Assembly: GCA_045587185.1 (NCBI GenBank) | Contig: JAZNBS010000025.1 | Location: 1-12,060, forward strand | Length of the DNA stretch: 12,060 bases | Source of the DNA: UMGS172 sp045587185 | GTDB taxonomy: Bacteria; Bacillota; Clostridia; Oscillospirales; Acutalibacteraceae | Direction of reading: 5' to 3' | Part shown: one piece after another, positions 1 through 7,934 of the stretch | Position numbering within the stretch: the first letter of the stretch is position 1 | How the letters are laid out: the number at the start of each line of letters is the position of its first letter | Notes under the pieces: generated by a model | Told to the model about the DNA's origin: nothing | Seen by the model: the letters and a program-made list of their open reading frames with translations, nothing else | Database searches by the model: none | Program-made: the position numbers and the translations under genes

Positions 1-164
1 GCAGAGCGTCTTATGTTGAGCGCAACTATGAGATGATAAACAACAGCCATTTTTGCATTGTCTATTATGATGAATCCAATGCACCAACCACTCGCAAAAG
101 CGGAACCAAAATTGCCCTCGGCTATGCCATAAAACAAGGCAAACAAATTATAATGACTATCTGA
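1..164 (+). CDS. SLOG/DUF1273 (YpsA-like) family protein, C-terminal fragment
   Basis: The open frame enters at the left edge (first full codon at 3) and ends with TGA at 162-164, so only about 53 C-terminal residues are visible. They read YVERNYEMINNSHFCIVYYD, then a short gap, then RKSGTKIALGYAIKQGKQII. This matches the C-terminal half of the DUF1273/YpsA branch of the SLOG superfamily, where an R-N-x-x-M-I helix, a hydrophobic strand ending YYD and an SGT-x-x-A-x-x-YA motif line the Rossmann-like nucleotide or ligand pocket. The biochemical role of this branch is poorly defined; B. subtilis YpsA has been linked to cell division. The fragment is followed by about 195 bases without a gene and then zapA. 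The family call rests on remembered motif resemblance only. Confidence 0.72.
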   Translation, partial: RASYVERNYEMINNSHFCIVYYDESNAPTTRKSGTKIALGYAIKQGKQIIMTI

Positions 165-359
165 CACGGTTTGTGAGTATTAGCCCTTTGCCTTAAACCC
201 CTCCTTGACCGACTGAACTATATTACGGTCACGGTTTGGGAAATTTGCCGCTTTTTCGGCAAAAATATCAAAAAAATTTACAAAACATCTTTAATTTTTC
301 CCCCTGATGGTGTACAATAAATTTGGATAGGTTTAACATTTACATTTCAGAGGTGGATT
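165..359. other. Intergenic region with two small inverted repeats
   Basis: No gene was found here. One inverted repeat pairs TGACCG (206-211) with CGGTCA (226-231) across 14 bases. A second pairs TTTGCCG (244-250) with CGGCAAA (257-263) across CTTTTT. Neither is followed by a T-run on the plus strand, so neither is a standard intrinsic terminator. The right part is very AT-rich and leads into the zapA start region. Confidence 0.5.
290..318 (+). promoter_or_regulatory. Candidate zapA promoter
   Basis: TACAAT at 313-318 is a reasonable sigma-A -10 element. The hexamer 17 bases upstream (TTTAAT, 290-295) is a poor -35. The site sits 42 bases before the zapA ATG in AT-rich DNA. Its position makes it plausible, but the -35 is weak. 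Confidence 0.35.
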
Positions 360-707
360 ATGGCAAATAAATTTAGAATCACCGTCGGCGGTATCGACTA
401 TATTATTGCCTCCGAGGACGAAGAAACCTACGTTCGTAAGATTGGCGATGAACTTAACATCAAACTCGATACACTGGCTCGCAACAACCCCTATCTTTCG
501 ACAGCAATGGTGGCTATTTTGGCCGCGTTGGAGTATTGCGATAACGCAAAGAAAGCCACCGCCGCATCCGAAGAGGCTAAGGCAGAATTCAAGCGTGTTT
601 CGGAAGAGTTGGCCTGCGCCCGAATGGAGATTGACAGTGCGCGCCGTGAGATTGAAAGACTCAACCGCGAAAACCGTCAGTTAAGACTTGATAAGAGCGC
701 ATTATGA
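360..707 (+). CDS. zapA: Cell division protein ZapA
   Basis: This 115-residue protein has the ZapA layout. A short beta-rich N-terminal head (residues about 4-20, FRITVGGIDYIIASEDEE) is followed by a helix carrying the family's N-P-x-L-S-T-x-x-x-x-x-LAAL segment (about 43-58). A long charged coiled coil (about 62-112) contains E-R-L-N-R-E-N-R-Q-L heptads. ZapA is a cytoplasmic protein that cross-links FtsZ filaments and stabilises the division ring. The ATG at 360 is set by AGAGGTGG at 349-356. The stop codon overlaps the start of the next gene (ATGA at 704-707), so the two are probably translationally coupled. Length fits the clostridial form, slightly longer than the roughly 85-110 residues common in the family. 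Confidence 0.9.
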   Translation: MANKFRITVGGIDYIIASEDEETYVRKIGDELNIKLDTLARNNPYLSTAMVAILAALEYCDNAKKATAASEEAKAEFKRVSEELACARMEIDSARREIERLNRENRQLRLDKSAL

Positions 708-2770
708 TTGAAGTTTTAGCCCCTGCGGGCAGCCTTGAAAGTTTTGAGGCTGCGGTGCGTTCGGGCGCCGATGCCGTGTATTTCGGTTTTGGCAACTTTA
801 ACGCACGCCGTAACGCGAAAAATTTTACAAGCGAAGATATGCGGCAAGCCGCAGAAATGGCAAGGGTAAGAGGTGTTCGAGTCTATCTGACCCTTAATAC
901 ACTTACAGCCGACAGTGAACTGTCGGCTGCTCTTCGTACCGCAGAAATTGCCGCAGAAGTTGGAATTGACGCGCTTATCGTACAGGATTTGGGTCTGGCA
1001 AGTCTTTTGCGTAAGCATTTGCCCAATATGCCGTTACACGCTTCAACCCAGATGTCGGTCCATAGTCCTGAGGCTTTGGCGCCGCTTAAAGAATTGGGAT
1101 TCAGCCGAGTTGTTGTCGCAAGAGAGATGGACGAGGGTTCTCTGTCGGTGATTTGCGATGAGGCCAAAAGGCTCGGTATAGAGGTTGAAGCCTTTGTCCA
1201 CGGCGCTTTGTGTATGTGCCTTTCGGGACAGTGCTATTTAAGCAGCATTTTGGGTGGGCGAAGCGGTAACCGAGGTCTTTGCGCCCAACCTTGCCGACTT
1301 GAATTTGCTGTCAAAAACGGTACAGGGCACGACCTCAGCCTTAAAGATATGAGTTATATCCCACACATTGCCGAGATGGCCGAAATGGGGGTAACCTCAT
1401 TCAAGATTGAGGGACGTATGAAACGTCCGGAATATGTTGCCGCCGCCGTTTCGGCAGTGCGTTCAGCCGCCGACGGAAAGCCCGTTTCGGGCGATACTGC
1501 CGAACTGTTGTCGGGAATATTTTCACGTAGCGGTCATACCGACGGTTATTACAACAATGCCTTGGGCAAAGATATGTTCGGAACAAGGACCGAAAAAGAT
1601 GCCGAAATGACGGCCAAAATGATAAATCAAGCGCACGAAATATACCGTCGCGAGTATCAAAGGGTGCCTGTTAATGCTAATCTTTCGGTGAAAGTCGGTA
1701 AACCTTTGTCACTCACGGTTTGGGATGATGACGGCAACTCAGTCACGGTGTCGGGCAACATTCCCGAAACCGCAATTTCAAGAGCCGTTGACCGTGACTT
1801 TCTTGTTTCAAAACTTGATAAAACGGGCGGAACACCGTATTATTTTGATAATATCAACTGCGATATTTACGACGGACTTTCGGTCGGCGCCTCTGCCGTT
1901 TCAGAATTAAGACGTCAGGGCTTTGAAAAACTGACCGCTTTGAGAGCCAAATATGACAAAATCAGAGCGCTTGGCAGTACGGTTGCGGAGTATGAAACAA
2001 GGGTCTTCAACGGCACTGCGCGACCCATAAAAACAGTGGCAAGTTTTAAGAATATAACACAAATACCCGAAAATCTCGACGGTGTTTCCGCAGTTGTTTT
2101 GCCTTGCGAGACCGATTTTTCCTGTTTGCATCTGCCTGACAGCGTTGAGATAATTGCCGATATTCCAAGAGGGATTCTACACACGGCCGACAAGGTGTTA
2201 AAACAGTTGAAATACGCCAAAGATAACGGTGTCAAAGCCGCGGTGTGCGGAACTCTTGCGGCGTTTACGTTGGCCAAAAATGTCGGCCTTTACCCTATTT
2301 CGGGCTTTGGAATGAACATTTTTAATTCCGAGAGCATTGCCACTGTGGAAAATATGGGCGCTGTAGGCACCGTTCTGTCATTTGAAATGTCTTTGAACGA
2401 CATTTCTCGTTTAAGCGGGAAAACACCGCTTGGTATCATCACCTACGGACGGCTTCCTTTGATGATTTTCCGCAACTGTCCCAACAAAAACGGTGACGGA
2501 TGTGCAAAATGCTCAGGTTGTGCCGAGTTGACCGACCGCAAAGGGGTAACCTTCCCCGTAATGTGTCGAGGTGAGTTTTCAGAAATGCTTAATTCCCGTC
2601 CCCTGTGGATGTTTGACCGCAAAGGCGAACTCAAAAACCTTGATTTTGAGGTGCTGTATTTCACCGATGAATCACGTGAGCGTTGCGATGAGGTGCTTAA
2701 TGCATTAAGGAAAAACCGAAAATCAGATATTGAGTTTACAAGAGGACTTTATTACCGAGAGGTATTTTAG
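704..2770 (+). CDS. U32 peptidase-family protein with DUF3656 (RlhA-type RNA hydroxylation family)
   Basis: This 688-residue protein opens with the U32 TIM-barrel start (EVLAPAGS, 3-10; GADAVYFG, 21-28). It carries the U32 signature around residues 163-198: FVHGALC, then SGQC, then NRGLCAQPC, with cysteines C170, C172, C177, C193 and C197. KIEGR follows at 234-238. Residues about 322-430 match DUF3656. A second barrel-like half ends with a Cys cluster (C592, C600, C603, C606) followed by DRKG and FPVMC621. U32 proteins such as RlhA, TrhP and UbiU/V are not proven proteases in bacteria. RlhA makes 5-hydroxycytidine in 23S rRNA and TrhP acts in tRNA 5-hydroxyuridine formation; UbiU/V bind [4Fe-4S] through comparable cysteines. 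The long DUF3656 form points to the RlhA side, but the exact RNA target is inference. It overlaps zapA by 4 bases. Confidence 0.85.
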   Translation: MIEVLAPAGSLESFEAAVRSGADAVYFGFGNFNARRNAKNFTSEDMRQAAEMARVRGVRVYLTLNTLTADSELSAALRTAEIAAEVGIDALIVQDLGLASLLRKHLPNMPLHASTQMSVHSPEALAPLKELGFSRVVVAREMDEGSLSVICDEAKRLGIEVEAFVHGALCMCLSGQCYLSSILGGRSGNRGLCAQPCRLEFAVKNGTGHDLSLKDMSYIPHIAEMAEMGVTSFKIEGRMKRPEYVAAAVSAVRSAADGKPVSGDTAELLSGIFSRSGHTDGYYNNALGKDMFGTRTEKDAEMTAKMINQAHEIYRREYQRVPVNANLSVKVGKPLSLTVWDDDGNSVTVSGNIPETAISRAVDRDFLVSKLDKTGGTPYYFDNINCDIYDGLSVGASAVSELRRQGFEKLTALRAKYDKIRALGSTVAEYETRVFNGTARPIKTVASFKNITQIPENLDGVSAVVLPCETDFSCLHLPDSVEIIADIPRGILHTADKVLKQLKYAKDNGVKAAVCGTLAAFTLAKNVGLYPISGFGMNIFNSESIATVENMGAVGTVLSFEMSLNDISRLSGKTPLGIITYGRLPLMIFRNCPNKNGDGCAKCSGCAELTDRKGVTFPVMCRGEFSEMLNSRPLWMFDRKGELKNLDFEVLYFTDESRERCDEVLNALRKNRKSDIEFTRGLYYREVF

Positions 2771-2771
2771 A

Positions 2772-2785
2772 GCACAGAAATGTGC
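2772..2785 (+). other. Small GNRA-type hairpin between U32 gene and htpG
   Basis: GCACA (2772-2776) and TGTGC (2781-2785) form a perfect 5-bp stem closed by a GAAA tetraloop, just after the U32 stop codon. No T-run follows, so it is unlikely to terminate. It may be an intercistronic RNA stability element, suggesting that htpG is read from the same transcript. Chance occurrence is possible. Confidence 0.35.
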
Positions 2786-2806
2786 CACAAACATATTATT
2801 TTGCAA

Positions 2807-2823
2807 AAGAGGTAATTAAAATG
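2807..2823 (+). promoter_or_regulatory. Ribosome binding site deciding the htpG start
   Basis: AAGAGG at 2807-2812 lies 8 bases before ATG 2821. The same frame stays open upstream to a GTG at 2782 that has no ribosome site. The ATG gives the protein start MRKKSFKAES, which aligns with the normal HtpG N-terminus. Confidence 0.75.
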
Positions 2824-4719
2824 AGAAAGAAAAGTTTTAAAGCGGAATCGAAACGACTCCTTGACCTTATGATCAATTCCATCTACACCAATAAGGACAT
2901 ATTTTTGCGTGAGATAATCTCCAACGCAAGCGATGCCGTGGACAAACTGCATTACATCTCATTAACCGATGAGAGCGTGCGTGATAAGTGTTCAGAGTTT
3001 GGGATTTTTTTGAGTGTTGACAAGCAAGCCCGCACCCTCACCGTTTCGGATAACGGTATCGGTATGAATGAAAAAGAACTTGCGGAAAATCTGGGCACCA
3101 TTGCAAAAAGCGGTTCGCTTGCCTTTAAAAAGGAACTTGCAGAAAACGATTCCAATTCCGAGACCGACATTATCGGTCAGTTTGGCGTCGGTTTCTATTC
3201 AGCGTTTATGGTGGCCGACAAAGTGACCGTCATCACCCGCCGATATGATTCTGACATTGCGCTCAAGTGGACAAGTGAGGGTTGTGACGGGTACACCGTA
3301 GAGGAATGTGAAAAGGACACAGTCGGCACCGATATTATTATGCACATCAAGGACGATTCCGATGAGGAAAGATACTCTCAGTACCTTGAGCAATACACCA
3401 TTTCGGAACTCATCAGCCGTTATTCGGACTATATTCGTTACCCCATTAAAATGGAAACCGAGAAGACAAAAAATGTGGCCGCCGACGGCGAAGAGGCTAA
3501 ATATGAAAAGGTCCGTGAGATTGAAACCTTAAACAGTATGGTCCCCATCTGGCAGAGGTCTAAATCCGAAGTTTCAGATGAGGAATGTGCCGCTTATTAC
3601 AAAGAAAAGTTTATGGATTTTGAGGACCCGATGTTGACCGTTCGCGTCGATGCTGACGGACTTGTTTCCTACAAAGCAATGCTATTTGTGCCCTCAAAGG
3701 TGCCTTACGGCTATTTTACCAAAGATTTTGAAAAAGGTTTGCAGTTGTACTCCTCAGGAGTGCTTATTATGGACAAATGTGAACAACTTCTGCCCGACCA
3801 TTTCCGCTTTGTCAAAGGCGTGGTTGACACGGGCGACCTTTCTTTGAACATCTCGCGTGAACTTTTGCAGAACGACCGCCAACTTAAGGTAATTGCAGGA
3901 AATATCGAGAAAAAAATAAAGTCCGAACTGCTTAAATTACAACAGAATGACCCTGAAAAATATGCCTCGTTCTGGCGCAACTTTGGAATTCAGGTCAAAT
4001 ACGGCGTTGTCAGCGACTACGGTTTCCATAAGGATGCCGTTATGGATCTGCTTGTCTTCCATTCATCCGCCTCGGACAAGTTGACCACTCTCAAAGACTA
4101 TGTTGCCCGAATGAAAGACAACCAAAAATATATCTACTATGCCGTGGGCGATTCGGTTGACAAGATAGCCGCCTTGCCACAGACCGAACTTTGCCGTGAA
4201 AAGGGGTTTGAGATGTTGTATCTCACCGACGATGTTGATGAGTTTGTTGTGTCGGGCATTGCAAAGTTTGACGACAAGGAATTCAAGGCGGTCGATGCCG
4301 AGGACGCAGGTTTGCTTTCCGAAGACGAAAAGAAAAAGGCCGAGGAAATCAGAACCGAAAACAAGGAACTTTGTGACTTTGTTAAAACCGCAGTCGGCGA
4401 TGAGATAGTCTCTTGCGTTGTTTCCGACAAACTGAAATCCAAACCCGTTTTCCTTTCAACCACTGGACCTGTTACATTGGAGATGGAAAAATATTTTGCA
4501 ATGATGCCGGGTGATGAGCATAAGCCAAAAGCCGAAAAAGTGCTTGAACTTAATCCTACGCATCCCGTTTTTGCAACCTTGAAAGACGCTTTCCAAAACG
4601 ACAAAGAAAAGGCCGAAAAAATCGCACGTGTGTTGCACGCTTCGGCAAGACTTATTGCAGGACTGCCGATTGACGATGCTGTCGGACTTTGCGACAACAT
4701 ATGTGAATTCTTGAAATAA
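2821..4719 (+). CDS. htpG: Chaperone protein HtpG (Hsp90)
   Basis: This 632-residue protein is the bacterial Hsp90, an ATP-dependent cytosolic dimeric chaperone; length is close to the usual 620-630. The N-terminal GHKL ATPase domain is intact. The helix LREIISNASDAVDKL (29-43) carries catalytic E31 and Mg-binding N35, followed by DNGIGM (77-82, D77 contacts adenine) and GQFGVGFYSAF (119-129), the lid and glycine-rich loop. The middle domain (about 240-500) includes LNISRELLQND (342-352) with R346, the gamma-phosphate arginine. The C-terminal dimerisation domain runs to the end. No CIRCE-like repeat was seen upstream. The gene lies 50 bases after the U32 gene with no clear promoter of its own, so it may be read from the upstream transcript. 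A small membrane-protein gene follows directly. Confidence 0.97.
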   Translation: MRKKSFKAESKRLLDLMINSIYTNKDIFLREIISNASDAVDKLHYISLTDESVRDKCSEFGIFLSVDKQARTLTVSDNGIGMNEKELAENLGTIAKSGSLAFKKELAENDSNSETDIIGQFGVGFYSAFMVADKVTVITRRYDSDIALKWTSEGCDGYTVEECEKDTVGTDIIMHIKDDSDEERYSQYLEQYTISELISRYSDYIRYPIKMETEKTKNVAADGEEAKYEKVREIETLNSMVPIWQRSKSEVSDEECAAYYKEKFMDFEDPMLTVRVDADGLVSYKAMLFVPSKVPYGYFTKDFEKGLQLYSSGVLIMDKCEQLLPDHFRFVKGVVDTGDLSLNISRELLQNDRQLKVIAGNIEKKIKSELLKLQQNDPEKYASFWRNFGIQVKYGVVSDYGFHKDAVMDLLVFHSSASDKLTTLKDYVARMKDNQKYIYYAVGDSVDKIAALPQTELCREKGFEMLYLTDDVDEFVVSGIAKFDDKEFKAVDAEDAGLLSEDEKKKAEEIRTENKELCDFVKTAVGDEIVSCVVSDKLKSKPVFLSTTGPVTLEMEKYFAMMPGDEHKPKAEKVLELNPTHPVFATLKDAFQNDKEKAEKIARVLHASARLIAGLPIDDAVGLCDNICEFLK

Positions 4720-4733
4720 GGTGACAAAACGTA

Positions 4734-4931
4734 ATGATAGTTTATTTTCAATATGCCGTGACGTGGTTGTTCTTTATGTCCGTCATTGTGGGTATTTGCC
4801 TTATAACGCCAAAACTCGCCAAAAAAATTGACCAGTGGCGTGAGGTAAAAAAGGATGCCGACAAGTGTGACAAAGAACAAATTGCTCCCGACTGTGATAC
4901 ATCTGTCCCCAGCGATGAAAACAAACAATAA
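4734..4931 (+). CDS. Small single-pass membrane protein of unknown function
   Basis: This 65-residue frame has one N-terminal hydrophobic helix (about 2-25, rich in V, I, F and L) and then a highly charged tail with K-K-I-D-Q-W-R-E-V-K-K-D-A-D-K. The helix-then-basic pattern suggests an N-out, C-in single-pass membrane protein with a cytoplasmic tail. The start is supported by AAGGTGA (4718-4724), which overlaps the htpG stop codon and sits 9 bases before ATG 4734. Translation is therefore probably coupled to htpG. A strong terminator follows the stop codon closely. I do not recognise the family. The single helix plus charged tail could fit an accessory or regulatory peptide for a membrane complex, but the sequence does not show a partner. 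Confidence 0.65.
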   Translation: MIVYFQYAVTWLFFMSVIVGICLITPKLAKKIDQWREVKKDADKCDKEQIAPDCDTSVPSDENKQ

Positions 4932-4941
4932 ACGATATGAC

Positions 4942-4980
4942 AAAACCGTCCCGAAATATGTTTCGGGACGGTTTTCTTGT
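4942..4980. terminator. Bidirectional intrinsic terminator between the htpG run and trkH
   Basis: AAAACCGTCCCGAAA (4942-4956) pairs perfectly with TTTCGGGACGGTTTT (4961-4975) around a TATG loop, a 15-bp stem. The T-run works on both strands. It ends the plus-strand zapA-to-4931 run and, 13 bases past the trkH stop, the minus-strand trkAH operon. Confidence 0.93.
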
Positions 4981-4988
4981 GTTTTGAT

Positions 4989-6443
4989 TTATTTCTTTGC
5001 CCAAGTCAAAGGAGAAAAGGCTAACAGCAACGGGAAAATCTCAAGTCTTCCCAGAAGCATTGCCCCCGATAAAAGCCATTTTGAAAACAGAGAAAAAGCA
5101 CCGTAATTGCTTATCGGTCCGACACTGCCGAAACCGGGTCCGACATTGTTGAAACAGGCCGCGGTTGCGGAAAATGCTGTTTCAAAATCAATAGGGTCAA
5201 GCGATATTAACAGCATAATTGCAAAGAAAATGATGGAATAAATAACAATATAACCGCTGACCGAATGCAGCGTGGTCTTTTCAAGCGTTTTACCCTCAAA
5301 ACGCACTGCTGTAACCGACCGTGGATGTATCAGATGCTTTAATTCCCGTCCAACCGCCTTGAACATTATCATAATTCGCGAAACCTTGAGTCCGCCTGCA
5401 GTCGAGCCTGCACATCCGCCGACAAACATCAGCACAAGCAGTATCATTTTTGAAAATTCCGGCCAGATATTATAGTCGGTGGTGGAGTAGCCCGTTGTAG
5501 TAATAATTGAAGCCACCTGAAATGCCGAGTGGCGTATTATTTCGGAAAGACTGCCGTAAACGTTGCCCATCACCGAGACTATATTCACCGCAATAGCAAC
5601 CACCGATATTGCAACGATTCCGATATAGCACCACATTTCGGTTGACTTGACGGCCGCTTTGAGCCGTTTTATAAGAATGAGGCAATAGATGTTGAAGTTG
5701 ATACCAAACAACAGCATAAACACCGTGATTATCCACTGACTGTAAGCACTGTAACCGCCCACACTGTCAGCCTTTATGCCAAATCCGCCCGTGCCTGCCG
5801 TACCGAATGAATAAACAAGGCTGTCAAAAAGGTTCATATCTCCTATCCACAGTAGACCTATCTGTACAATGGTCATTGCGATATATACAAAATAAAGAAT
5901 CTTGGCTGTGTCACGCACCTTTGGCGCAACCTTGCCCACAATAGGTCCCGGCATTTCGGCCTTCATAATATGAACGCTTCTCCCCGAATCGGAGGGCAGA
6001 ATGGCCATCATAAAGACCAAAATTCCCATTCCGCCGACCCAATGGGTGAAACTTCTCCAAAAGAGCATACAGTGGCTCAAAGTCTCAACATCAGTCAGTA
6101 CCGACGCTCCGGTTGTAGTAAATCCGCTGACCGTTTCAAAAAACGCATTGGTAAAGGACGGTATCTCTCGGCTAAGATAAAACGGCAGTGCGCCGAAAAG
6201 CGACATACCCACCCAAGAAAGCGCGACGATTGCAAAGCCTTCGCGTGCAAAGAGCGTGCGGTCGCATTTTCTGAAGCCGAATTTCAGTACGCAACCTGTC
6301 AGCAATGTTAAAAGGGCCGTTATAAGAAACCACCAAGCCGAGTCCTCACCGTAAACAAGTCCTACCACAAACGGCAATAGCATCAGCGCCGTTTCAATGA
6401 TAAGAATTCGACCAAGCGTGTAAAATACAAATCGTTTGTTCAT
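4989..6443 (-). CDS. trkH: Trk/Ktr-type potassium uptake protein, TrkH family
   Basis: This 484-residue integral membrane protein is the ion-conducting subunit of a Trk/Ktr K+ uptake system. It has the four M1-P-M2 repeats of the superfamily. The selectivity-filter loops are visible as TTTGAS (109-114), GTAGTGGFG (214-222), TTTGYS (315-320) and NVGPGFG (433-439). The gating-loop segment GGCAGSTAGGLK (342-353) in the third repeat is present, as is the HWVGGMG motif (134-140) after the first filter. Length matches TrkH (about 480) better than KtrB (about 450). It starts 6 bases after the trkA stop, with AAGGTAGGG overlapping that stop codon, so the two are co-transcribed and probably coupled. 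All filter glycines are intact, so it is probably functional. Confidence 0.95.
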   Translation of the reverse strand: MNKRFVFYTLGRILIIETALMLLPFVVGLVYGEDSAWWFLITALLTLLTGCVLKFGFRKCDRTLFAREGFAIVALSWVGMSLFGALPFYLSREIPSFTNAFFETVSGFTTTGASVLTDVETLSHCMLFWRSFTHWVGGMGILVFMMAILPSDSGRSVHIMKAEMPGPIVGKVAPKVRDTAKILYFVYIAMTIVQIGLLWIGDMNLFDSLVYSFGTAGTGGFGIKADSVGGYSAYSQWIITVFMLLFGINFNIYCLILIKRLKAAVKSTEMWCYIGIVAISVVAIAVNIVSVMGNVYGSLSEIIRHSAFQVASIITTTGYSTTDYNIWPEFSKMILLVLMFVGGCAGSTAGGLKVSRIMIMFKAVGRELKHLIHPRSVTAVRFEGKTLEKTTLHSVSGYIVIYSIIFFAIMLLISLDPIDFETAFSATAACFNNVGPGFGSVGPISNYGAFSLFSKWLLSGAMLLGRLEIFPLLLAFSPLTWAKK

Positions 6444-6449
6444 ATTGCC

Positions 6450-7808
6450 CTACCTTAAAATGCCGTCAAGGTCTCTTAGGCCTTGGTCAGCGGCAATGAC
6501 AACCACGCTGTCACCCGAAAGGATTATATCGTCACCCACGGGGATAACTGTTTTTCGGTTGCGGATAATACCTGCGATGAGAATTTCTTTTTTAATCTCC
6601 AAATCTTTCAGCGGTACACCGATAACCTTTGAGTCGGGTTTAACATTGAACTCAAGCGCCTCGGCCTTGCCGTCGGCAATCTTGTATAGCGTTTCAACAT
6701 TACTGCCAACCGAGTTTTCAAGTGCGCGGGCATAACTTACAAGCACGTCCGATATCATCTTTTTATGGGAAACAACGCTGTCAAGTCCCATATTTTCGGC
6801 CATTCCCACAAGTTCGTTGCGGTTTATCTTGGCTATCGTCTTGGGGACCTTTTGATTTGACGCAAAAATTGAAAGAAGAATGTTTGCCTCGTCAACATTG
6901 GTCAACGCAACAAACGCATCAAGTGATTTTATGCCCTCTTCAACCAAAAGTTCCTGTTGGGCGCCGTCACCGTTTATTATGACCGCCTTGGGCAAAGCCT
7001 CGCTCAAGTGCTCGCATATATCGCGGTCACGCTCGATTATCTTGACCGAACCGCCCGATTCGAGCAACATTTCGGCAAGATAGTGCGCTGTTCTGCTACC
7101 GCCGAGCAACATAACATTCTTGGCCTGTTTTTGATATGCGCCGAGGCTCTTAAACAGTTTTTGAAGTTCTGTCGGAGACGCGGTGATACCCACCCAATCC
7201 CCGCTTTGGAGTTTGAAATTGCCGTTGGGAATGAAAACCTCATCCTCACGACGGACATAACACACAAGTACCTTGGCTTTGTGTGTCTTTCGCATTTCCA
7301 TAAGGCTCACGCCGTCCAATACCGAATCGGGTTTCAGTCTGAATTCTATCATTTCAAGATTTCCCCTTGAAAAGGTTTCAATCTTAACGGCTGAGGGGAA
7401 TTTGAGTATTTTATAAAGTTCACGTGCGGCAAGAAGTTCGGGGTTTATGGACATAGAAAGTTCAAGGTTATCCTTCATAAACTCAAGGCTCTTATCGTTA
7501 TATTCGGGGTTTCTTACTCGGGCAATGGTGTATTTTGCGCCCATTTTACGCGCAAGGAAACAAGCCAGCATATTGAGTTCGTCAGAACCCGTTACCGCCA
7601 GAAAAAGGTCGGCATCCTTTGCGCCTGCCTCTTCCAGAATATCAGAGTCGGCACCGTTACCGCAAAGGCCTATAACGTCATAAATATTGGTTATCTCATT
7701 CAAAAATTCGGCATTACTGTCAATGGCAACGATATCATGCCCTTCCGAAACAAGGCTTGAGACAATAGTTGCACCTATTGTGCCGCAACCGACAAGAATT
7801 ATCTTCAT
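6450..7808 (-). CDS. trkA: Trk potassium uptake regulatory subunit TrkA
   Basis: This 452-residue cytoplasmic protein gates TrkH. It has two tandem RCK modules. The first RCK_N starts with VGCGTIG (6-12) and an acidic residue at the end of the second strand (D30), the pattern for NAD(H) binding. Its RCK_C lies about 140-225. The second RCK_N begins near 231 with a degenerate LGGSRTA loop (235-241) but keeps E259, and is followed by a second RCK_C (about 365-452) ending in a GD-x-V-V-V strand. RCK_C domains in some K+ transporters bind c-di-AMP; whether these do cannot be read from sequence. GAGGGG precedes the ATG. A strong promoter lies just upstream, and trkH follows in the same operon. Confidence 0.95.
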   Translation of the reverse strand: MKIILVGCGTIGATIVSSLVSEGHDIVAIDSNAEFLNEITNIYDVIGLCGNGADSDILEEAGAKDADLFLAVTGSDELNMLACFLARKMGAKYTIARVRNPEYNDKSLEFMKDNLELSMSINPELLAARELYKILKFPSAVKIETFSRGNLEMIEFRLKPDSVLDGVSLMEMRKTHKAKVLVCYVRREDEVFIPNGNFKLQSGDWVGITASPTELQKLFKSLGAYQKQAKNVMLLGGSRTAHYLAEMLLESGGSVKIIERDRDICEHLSEALPKAVIINGDGAQQELLVEEGIKSLDAFVALTNVDEANILLSIFASNQKVPKTIAKINRNELVGMAENMGLDSVVSHKKMISDVLVSYARALENSVGSNVETLYKIADGKAEALEFNVKPDSKVIGVPLKDLEIKKEILIAGIIRNRKTVIPVGDDIILSGDSVVVIAADQGLRDLDGILR

Positions 7809-7839
7809 AAAACCCCTCGCAATACATCATACTTTCATT

Positions 7840-7868
7840 ATTATACTATATTTCCCAAAATAAATCAA
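7840..7868 (-). promoter_or_regulatory. trkA-trkH promoter
   Basis: On the minus strand, TTGATT (7863-7868) and TATAAT (7840-7845) are separated by exactly 17 bases. The -10 is a perfect sigma-A consensus and lies about 30 bases before the trkA start codon, leaving a short leader with no room for a riboswitch. Confidence 0.85.
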
Positions 7869-7888
7869 CCGTTGCGATGCCCTCTAAA

Positions 7889-7920
7889 ATAAAACTCCCT
7901 CGGCCGAGTTGACCGAGGGA
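7889..7920 (-). terminator. Terminator of the hydroxyacid dehydrogenase gene
   Basis: On the minus strand, TCCCTCGG (7920-7913) pairs with CCGAGGGA (7903-7896) around a 9-base loop, followed by GTTTTATTTT. It lies 15 bases past the dehydrogenase stop and ahead of the trkA promoter, separating the two same-strand units. Confidence 0.85.
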
Positions 7921-7934
7921 ATACTTTAAACAAC

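Noticed and set aside
244..263. Hairpin before zapA as a terminator for the SLOG gene
   Set aside because: A 7-bp stem exists, but the bases after it on the plus strand are A-rich, not T-rich.
2782..2820. GTG start 13 codons upstream for htpG
   Set aside because: It has no ribosome site and the extra residues do not fit the HtpG N-terminus; ATG 2821 has AAGAGG at a good distance.
4137..4943. A 268-codon minus-strand frame opposite the 3' half of htpG
   Set aside because: It lies fully over the intact htpG and small membrane-protein genes. It is Ser-rich in the manner of antisense frames and lacks a ribosome site.
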